The notes beneath the pieces are model-generated. The model was not told where the DNA came from. It was given only the letters and a program-made list of their open reading frames with translations, and ran no database searches. 64,000 bases of DNA, taken from positions 17,501 through 81,500 of the forward strand of contig CACLYO010000001.1 of assembly GCA_902611145.1 (NCBI GenBank). The letters run 5' to 3'. Below, one piece after another: positions 62,110-64,000 of the stretch. Each line of letters begins with the position of its first letter. Positions within the stretch are counted from its first letter, which is position 1. This DNA is from an uncultured Pelagibacteraceae bacterium. Its GTDB lineage: Bacteria > Pseudomonadota > Alphaproteobacteria > Pelagibacterales > Pelagibacteraceae. A program made the position numbers and the translations under genes.

Positions 62110-63175
62110 TTTTTTTTATCAATATCTTTAAAATTTTTTTACTTACTGATTTACCATAAGGGTTACTCCATTTTTTTTTTGTTTTTATCATATTTAAAAT
62201 ACCTTTTTTTATGTTCTTGGACTTATATCCAACCAATATATTAGATTTAATTAATAAAGTTTCTGGTCTTTCGGTATTTTTTCTTATAGTTACACAGGGC
62301 CTATTTAAAATACAGGCTTCTTCCTGAATACCACCAGAGTCAGTTAATATTAGTTTTGAATTTTTTTGCAATGAAAGTGATTTAAAATAACTGCAAGGTC
62401 TTATAATTATTAAATTTTCATAATTTTTTATTTTTAATTTAGCAATTTTTTTTTCTGTTCTTGGATGTATCGGAAAAATTATTTTAATATTTAAAAATTT
62501 TGATACTTTTATAAGAGTTTTAACTATTTTTTTAAATCTATGAGCTTTATCAACAGTTTCTGGCCTGTGAAGAGTTAAAAAAAAATATTTTTTTAAATTG
62601 TTAATTTTTTTTATTAAATGCTTATTATTTTTAATTGTATCAGAAATAGTATTACCAACTATATATATTTTATTTTTATCTATTTTTTCATTTATAAGAT
62701 TTTTTTTTGCAATTTGCGTAGGAGCAAACAGTATATCGCTCAATTTATCAGCTGTAATTCTATTTATTTCTTCTGGCATTTTTTTGTCAAAAGATCTTAT
62801 GCCAGCTTCTACATGAACAAGCTTTGATTGAATTTTATTCTTTATTTTTTTATAAGCCAAAGCTGATGCCAGAACAGAATTAGTATCACCCTGATTAATT
62901 ATATAATCAGGATTAATTAATTTATACAGTTTAACTAACTTATTTACTGCTTTATTTAAAAAATTTTTATTATAATTTTTTTTGGTATTAATATTTAAAA
63001 AGTAGTTTGGTTTCACTCTTAAATCTTTAAAAAATTGCCCTTCCATATTAAATTTAAAATGTTGACCTGTATGTATTATTGAAATTTTAAGTTTTTTTTT
63101 TTTACATAATTTAATTAATGGAGATAGTTTTATTATCTCTGGTCTAGTTCCAAGCACGAAGCAAATATTTATCAT
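62099..63175 (-). CDS. wecB: UDP-GlcNAc 2-epimerase, non-hydrolysing
   Basis: 358 residues. All family blocks are present: GTRPEIIKLSPLI (9-21), QGDTNSVLASALA, HVEAGIRSFDKKMPEEINR near 121-139, TLHRPETVD and TDSGGIQEEA near 277-286. It interconverts UDP-GlcNAc and UDP-ManNAc; with the TviB-like dehydrogenase at 1211 the product could be UDP-ManNAcA. It is distinct from the hydrolysing NeuC at 7261. A 12-base T run (63092-63103) encodes part of the N-terminal lysine-rich helix. Confidence 0.92.
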   Translation of the reverse strand: MINICFVLGTRPEIIKLSPLIKLCKKKKLKISIIHTGQHFKFNMEGQFFKDLRVKPNYFLNINTKKNYNKNFLNKAVNKLVKLYKLINPDYIINQGDTNSVLASALAYKKIKNKIQSKLVHVEAGIRSFDKKMPEEINRITADKLSDILFAPTQIAKKNLINEKIDKNKIYIVGNTISDTIKNNKHLIKKINNLKKYFFLTLHRPETVDKAHRFKKIVKTLIKVSKFLNIKIIFPIHPRTEKKIAKLKIKNYENLIIIRPCSYFKSLSLQKNSKLILTDSGGIQEEACILNRPCVTIRKNTERPETLLIKSNILVGYKSKNIKKGILNMIKTKKKWSNPYGKSVSKKILKILIKKNEK

Positions 63176-63223
63176 AAAAAAAATAATGATATATTATATA
63201 AGTTTTTTCTGGAGATTTATCTA

Positions 63224-63229
63224 TATAAT
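63224..63229 (+). promoter_or_regulatory. Candidate -10 element (TATAAT) for the fcl gene
   Basis: TATAAT lies 21 bases upstream of the ATG at 63250 in the 74-base gap between divergent wecB and fcl. No convincing -35 was found at 16-18 bases, so this is a weak call. Confidence 0.2.
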
Positions 63230-63249
63230 TGATAGTCATTATCAGAAAC

Positions 63250-64000
63250 ATGAAGATTTTTTTAGCAGGTCATAAAGGTTTAGTTGGTTCAGCAATTTTA
63301 AGAAAATTAAAACAAAAAAATTTTAAAAATATTATTACTGCTGATAGAAAAAAATTAGATTTACTTGATCAAAAAAAAGTTTATGATTTTTTAAAAAGGC
63401 ATAAACCAAATATAGTAATAATTGCTGCCGCAAAAGTGGGTGGAGTTTTAAATAATAGTAGACATGGAGCAGATTTTATTTATGAAAATTTACAAATACA
63501 AAATAATTTAATTCATGGTAGTTTTATTAATAAAGTAAAAAAACTTATTTTTCTTGGTTCTAGTTGTATATATCCAAAAAATTCAAAACTACCTATTAAA
63601 GAAGATTATTTACTAAATGGAAAATTAGAGGAAACAAATGAACCTTATGCCATATCTAAAATTGCAGGAATTAAAATGTGTGAAGCTTTTAACAAACAAT
63701 ATAATACGAATTACTTATGCTTAATGCCAGCTAACACATATGGTCCAAATGATAATTATAATCTTCTAGACTCACATTTTTTTCCAGCTTTAATTAGAAA
63801 AGCGCACGAGTGTAAGTTAAGAAATAAAAAAAGTATTGAAATTTGGGGCTCTGGTAAACCATTAAGGGAATTAATATTTGTAGATGATATCGCCGATGCA
63901 TGTATTTATTTTATGACAAAAAAAATTAAATATTCTTTAGTAAATATTGGTACTGGCAAGCATATGACAATTAAAAAATATATTAACTTTTTATTAAAGA
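63250..64000 (+). CDS. fcl: GDP-L-fucose synthase (partial)
   Basis: The right edge cuts it after about 250 residues (full length is about 310-320). I translated it from the ATG at 63250. GHKGLVGSA (7-15) binds NADP; SSCIYP with Ser104/Ser105 and Cys106, and YAISK with Tyr133 and Lys137, match the catalytic residues of WcaG/Fcl; DSHFFPALIRKAHE carries the conserved C-terminal histidine region. It epimerises and reduces GDP-4-keto-6-deoxymannose, made by Gmd at 59056, to GDP-L-fucose. Confidence 0.9.
   Translation, partial: MKIFLAGHKGLVGSAILRKLKQKNFKNIITADRKKLDLLDQKKVYDFLKRHKPNIVIIAAAKVGGVLNNSRHGADFIYENLQIQNNLIHGSFINKVKKLIFLGSSCIYPKNSKLPIKEDYLLNGKLEETNEPYAISKIAGIKMCEAFNKQYNTNYLCLMPANTYGPNDNYNLLDSHFFPALIRKAHECKLRNKKSIEIWGSGKPLRELIFVDDIADACIYFMTKKIKYSLVNIGTGKHMTIKKYINFLLK

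Noticed and set aside
63230-63244. TGATA...TATCA inverted repeat before fcl, resembling half a Fur box
   Set aside because: Five-base arms around a five-base spacer, matching only part of the 19-base Fur consensus; expected by chance in this DNA.
1-64000. tRNA, rRNA, CRISPR array, insertion sequence or prophage genes
   Set aside because: I looked in the gaps and in the gene products and saw none; no spaced repeats and no transposase or integrase motifs.

Overview
The window is very AT-rich (visibly around three quarters or more A+T; not counted) and densely coding. Its proteins are lysine-, asparagine- and isoleucine-rich, genes overlap by a few bases or sit a few bases apart, and TTG starts recur. 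Together with the gene content this suggests a SAR11-type (Pelagibacterales) marine alphaproteobacterium, and specifically its hypervariable surface-glycan island. This is inference from composition and content; no rRNA, tRNA or housekeeping marker lies in the window. Almost every gene concerns nucleotide-sugar synthesis, sugar modification, glycosyl transfer or export of a surface glycan, and the strand switches many times, as in a mosaic assembled by gene exchange.

Layout. 1-9.1 kb: HisF2/HisH2 amidotransferase genes, a UDP-sugar dehydrogenase and epimerase, and a nonulosonic (sialic or legionaminic) acid set, neuB...neuC-neuA, split by an oppositely oriented asparagine synthetase-like gene and a methyltransferase. 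9.1-15.5 kb: two zinc-finger methyltransferases, a LIC12162-like transferase, a 2-oxoglutarate oxygenase-like protein and an ABC flippase-like exporter. 15.5-19.8 kb: a phosphonate module consisting of a PEP mutase fused to a nucleotidyltransferase, phosphonopyruvate decarboxylase, an iron-ADH-type phosphonoacetaldehyde reductase and a CDP-alcohol phosphotransferase. It predicts CMP-activated 2-hydroxyethylphosphonate attached to a glycan or lipid. 19.8-20.2 kb is the only long gap.

20.2-38.7 kb is the most unusual part. It holds a GDP-heptose route (gmhA, a heptose-7-phosphate kinase, and a fused guanylyltransferase-phosphatase). It also holds a tight nine-gene minus-strand block (38744 down to 30263): a 2OG-oxygenase-like protein, a B12-type radical SAM enzyme, a DJ-1/PfpI protein, a cupin, a two-subunit thiamine-diphosphate enzyme, the heptose kinase, a ColD-like 3-dehydratase (His replacing the PLP lysine) and an SDR. 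I propose that this makes an unusual deoxy, possibly branched-chain, heptose-derived sugar. Nearby are a HemN-like radical SAM enzyme, a protein with a C-terminal Rieske domain, a second 2OG-oxygenase-like paralogue and a GtrB-type polyprenyl-phosphate glycosyltransferase.

38.8-51 kb: Nudix, SDR and Gfo/Idh/MocA enzymes, an acetyltransferase, a second ColD-like/aminotransferase pair, and a dTDP-3-amino-3,6-dideoxyhexose-type set (RmlC-like epimerase, FdtA-like ketoisomerase, DegT aminotransferase). 51-64 kb: glycosyltransferases, a WecA/TagO-type initiating transferase, three large membrane proteins (two in this segment and one at 22 kb), GDP-mannose 4,6-dehydratase, WecB and the start of GDP-fucose synthase. 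The picture is an undecaprenyl-linked, highly decorated cell-surface polysaccharide with acidic, amino, deoxy, heptose and probably phosphonate constituents.
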